Shown here piece by piece: positions 6,453-7,259 of a stretch of DNA of 7,259 nucleotides. The notes under the pieces are model-generated. The model searched no databases, was not told the DNA's origin, and worked only from the letters and a program-made list of their open reading frames with translations. Origin of the DNA: Bacillota bacterium (lineage in GTDB: Bacteria > Bacillota > Clostridia > Christensenellales > CAG-138); assembly GCA_023435855.1 (NCBI GenBank), contig JAEZLG010000248.1, positions 1-7,259 on the forward strand, given 5' to 3'. The position numbers and the translations under genes are program-made. The first letter of the stretch is position 1; every line of letters begins with the position of its first letter.

Positions 6453-6482
6453 AAAAAAGAGCGGAAGGTTTCCGCTCTTTTT
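6453..6482 (-). terminator. rpsO intrinsic terminator (symmetrical)
   Basis: A perfect 13-bp stem, AAAAAGAGCGGAA (6454-6466) with TTCCGCTCTTTTT (6470-6482), closes a 3-nt loop. Read leftward it begins 13 nt after the rpsO stop and ends in a U6 tract, so it should terminate rpsO. The tract is symmetrical, so it would also stop rightward transcription. It separates rpsO from pnp, which are often cotranscribed in other bacteria. Confidence 0.88.
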
Positions 6483-6495
6483 GACTGTCTTAAAT

Positions 6496-6756
6496 TTACT
6501 TTCTCAGTTCGAGGCTTGTAATGATGGTCCTGTAACGCTCGATGTCCTTATCCTTGAGGTAATCGAGAAGACCCCTGCGCAGACCGACCATCTTAAGAAG
6601 GCCGCGACGCGAATGGTGGTCCTTTTTGTTGGCTTTAAGATGCTCGTTGAGGTGGTTGATGCGCGCGGTTAAAAGCGCGATCTGCACTTCGGGGGAGCCG
6701 GTGTCGCCCTCGTGAAGTTTGTACTTTTCGATGATTTCCTGTTTGTTGATGTCCAT
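6496..6756 (-). CDS. rpsO: 30S ribosomal protein S15
   Basis: S15 is a primary 16S rRNA-binding protein that folds the central domain of the 30S subunit. The 86-residue product is slightly shorter than the usual 88-89. Signature stretches are HEGDTGSPEVQIALLTARI (15-33), NHLNEHLKANKKDHHSRRG (34-52) and LRRGLLDYLKDKD (59-71). H39, D46 and S49 correspond to the conserved rRNA-contacting His, Asp and Ser. The start is the ATG at 6754-6756, preceded by AAAGGAG at 6-nt spacing; an in-frame ATG 60 nt upstream adds residues unlike S15. It has its own strong promoter, a leader of about 100 nt and its own terminator, and lies between ribF and pnp as in many Firmicutes. Confidence 0.98.
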   Translation of the reverse strand: MDINKQEIIEKYKLHEGDTGSPEVQIALLTARINHLNEHLKANKKDHHSRRGLLKMVGLRRGLLDYLKDKDIERYRTIITSLELRK

Positions 6757-6860
6757 TTCTTTCTCCTTTAAATGATCCCCGTGCGCCGAGCAATGCGTTG
6801 GAGCTTCGCAAAACACAGCCGCCGGTTGTACTTGGGGTACTTTGACCCCTTAATGCTCGG
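6757..6860 (-). promoter_or_regulatory. Structured rpsO leader, candidate S15 autoregulatory element
   Basis: The leader from the predicted start near 6857 to the rpsO ATG is about 100 nt. Visible pairings on the minus strand are CCGAGCA with TGCTCGG (6854-6860 and 6786-6792) closing the region; GGGGT with ACCCC (6845-6849 and 6834-6838); and TGCG with CGCA (6807-6810 and 6794-6797). One closing stem around two hairpins gives a three-way junction, the kind of shape S15 binds in 16S rRNA and in several known rpsO leaders. The exact start site could shorten the closing stem, and the third helix is weak. Confidence 0.4.
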
Positions 6861-6862
6861 TT

Positions 6863-6891
6863 ATTATATCATGGCTAAAAATGCTTGTAAA
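6863..6891 (-). promoter_or_regulatory. Strong sigma-A promoter of rpsO
   Basis: On the minus strand TTTACA (6886-6891, 5 of 6 consensus) and a perfect TATAAT (6863-6868) are separated by an optimal 17 nt. The predicted start lies near 6857, at the beginning of the rpsO leader. This is the best promoter in the window. Confidence 0.85.
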
Positions 6892-6908
6892 GGCTTAGAG
6901 CATGGGAA

Positions 6909-6938
6909 ATTTCGGCATATTTCGGGGAATGTTCGGCC
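6909..6938. repeat. Three 10-bp-phased TTCGG repeats upstream of the rpsO promoter
   Basis: On the plus strand three consecutive 10-mers read ATTTCGGCAT, ATTTCGGGGA and ATGTTCGGCC. The last overlaps the 10-bp palindrome TTCGGCCGAA (6932-6941). They lie 17 to 46 bp upstream of the rpsO -35 box, spaced by one helical turn. They could be regulator contacts or chance; no known operator is recognised. Confidence 0.3.
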
Positions 6939-6950
6939 GAATAGCAGAAC

Positions 6951-6970
6951 GCAGTGGGATTGAACCCTGC
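6951..6970 (-). terminator. Possible weak hairpin after ribF
   Basis: On the minus strand GCAGGG, a 6-nt loop, CCC, two unpaired bases and TGC form a short bulged stem 5 nt after the ribF stop. The following sequence (GTTCTGCTATT) is only moderately U-rich, so any terminator function would be partial. Confidence 0.25.
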
Positions 6971-6975
6971 CGTAG

Positions 6976-7259
6976 TTACAGTATCCCTCTCGCGCGTTCT
7001 ACATCCCGCTTTATCTGCTTTGCCAGCTCGTCCACATTATCAAAAGGAAGCTCGCCGCGCAAGAATTCAGCAAAAGACACGGTGAGCGTTTTTCCGTAGA
7101 TATCCCGATTAAAATCCATGATATGCGTTTCTACGCTGACGCTTTTGCCGCCGACCGTCGGGTTTTTGCCTACGCTTGTCACGGAATGGTACGTTTCATT
7201 ATCCACGATCGTGCGCGTTGCATAAACGCCGATTCCGGGAAGCGCCATATCGTCAATAC
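6976..7259 (-). CDS. ribF: Riboflavin kinase/FAD synthetase, C-terminal part (cut by window edge)
   Basis: RibF makes FMN from riboflavin and ATP, then FAD from FMN. The visible ~94 residues are the flavokinase domain at the C-terminus; the N-terminal FMN adenylyltransferase domain lies beyond the right edge. The frame is open to the edge (it reads I-D-D before the first visible Met at 7246-7248), so that Met is internal. Diagnostic features are PGIGVYA, the SVTSVGKNPTVGG stretch, VETHIMDF with the conserved Glu followed by a DIYGK turn, and the closing V.F.EFLR.E..F....EL..QI..D...AR pattern. The stop is at 6976-6978, 219 bp ahead of rpsO. The usual Firmicute neighbour on the other side is truB, not visible here. 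Confidence 0.93.
   Translation of the reverse strand, partial: IDDMALPGIGVYATRTIVDNETYHSVTSVGKNPTVGGKSVSVETHIMDFNRDIYGKTLTVSFAEFLRGELPFDNVDELAKQIKRDVERARGIL

Noticed and set aside
6757..6816. N-terminal extension of S15 by 20 residues
   Set aside because: The ATG at 6756 has an ideal AAAGGAG site and gives the normal S15 N-terminus; the extension is leader sequence.
6951..6970. tRNA T-arm-like GGGTTCAATCCC on the minus strand
   Set aside because: The five-base T stem does not pair fully, and there is no acceptor, D arm or anticodon arm at the right distances; upstream sequence is ribF coding.
1..7259. CRISPR arrays, transposases, phage genes, rRNA or tRNA genes
   Set aside because: None was found on either strand; the window is accounted for by housekeeping genes and short intergenic regions.

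Overview
The window is a compact block of chromosomal housekeeping genes, all transcribed leftward (minus strand). It suggests a Gram-positive Firmicute of the class Clostridia, with roughly balanced GC content. The reasons are strong AAGGAG/AAGGGGG ribosome binding sites, sigma-A type promoters, and the order ribF - rpsO - pnp - polysaccharide-deacetylase-like gene - M16 peptidase, which matches the Bacillus rpsO-pnpA-ylxY-mlpA order. The species cannot be named from this sequence.

Reading right to left, in the direction of transcription: the 3' end of ribF (riboflavin kinase/FAD synthetase, 6976-7259, partial); a 219-bp gap with a good sigma-A promoter and a structured leader; rpsO (ribosomal protein S15, 6496-6756) and its intrinsic terminator; a separate promoter and pnp (polynucleotide phosphorylase, 4237-6345); a 134-bp gap with a strong hairpin; a membrane-anchored polysaccharide-deacetylase-like protein whose catalytic motifs are degenerate (3407-4102); an M16 zinc peptidase (2135-3400) only 6 nt behind it; a 168-bp gap built around a long inverted repeat; a dimeric-type dUTPase/MazG-fold protein (1604-1966); a membrane-anchored HlyD-like adaptor (395-1588, GTG start); a 128-bp gap with two inverted REP-like palindromes; and the 5' end of ylmE/yggS (PLP homeostasis protein, 1-266, partial), which in Firmicutes usually begins the sepF-ylmG-ylmH-divIVA division cluster.

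Functionally the block joins flavin cofactor synthesis, translation and RNA turnover (S15, PNPase) to a protease/cell-envelope pair, nucleotide-pool sanitation, and the entry to the cell-division cluster. No transposase, CRISPR array, phage gene, tRNA or rRNA was found, and no coding sequence looks like a new system. The unusual material is between genes: a BIME-like pair of 28-bp units with a compensatory stem change (293-365); a long inverted repeat whose left arm contains the dUTPase ribosome binding site and whose right arm can form a competing hairpin (1971-2133); two hairpin-plus-T-tract signals facing the strand that carries no genes; a possible S15 autoregulatory leader; and 10-bp-phased repeats upstream of the rpsO promoter. 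No gene-free stretch exceeds 300 bases.
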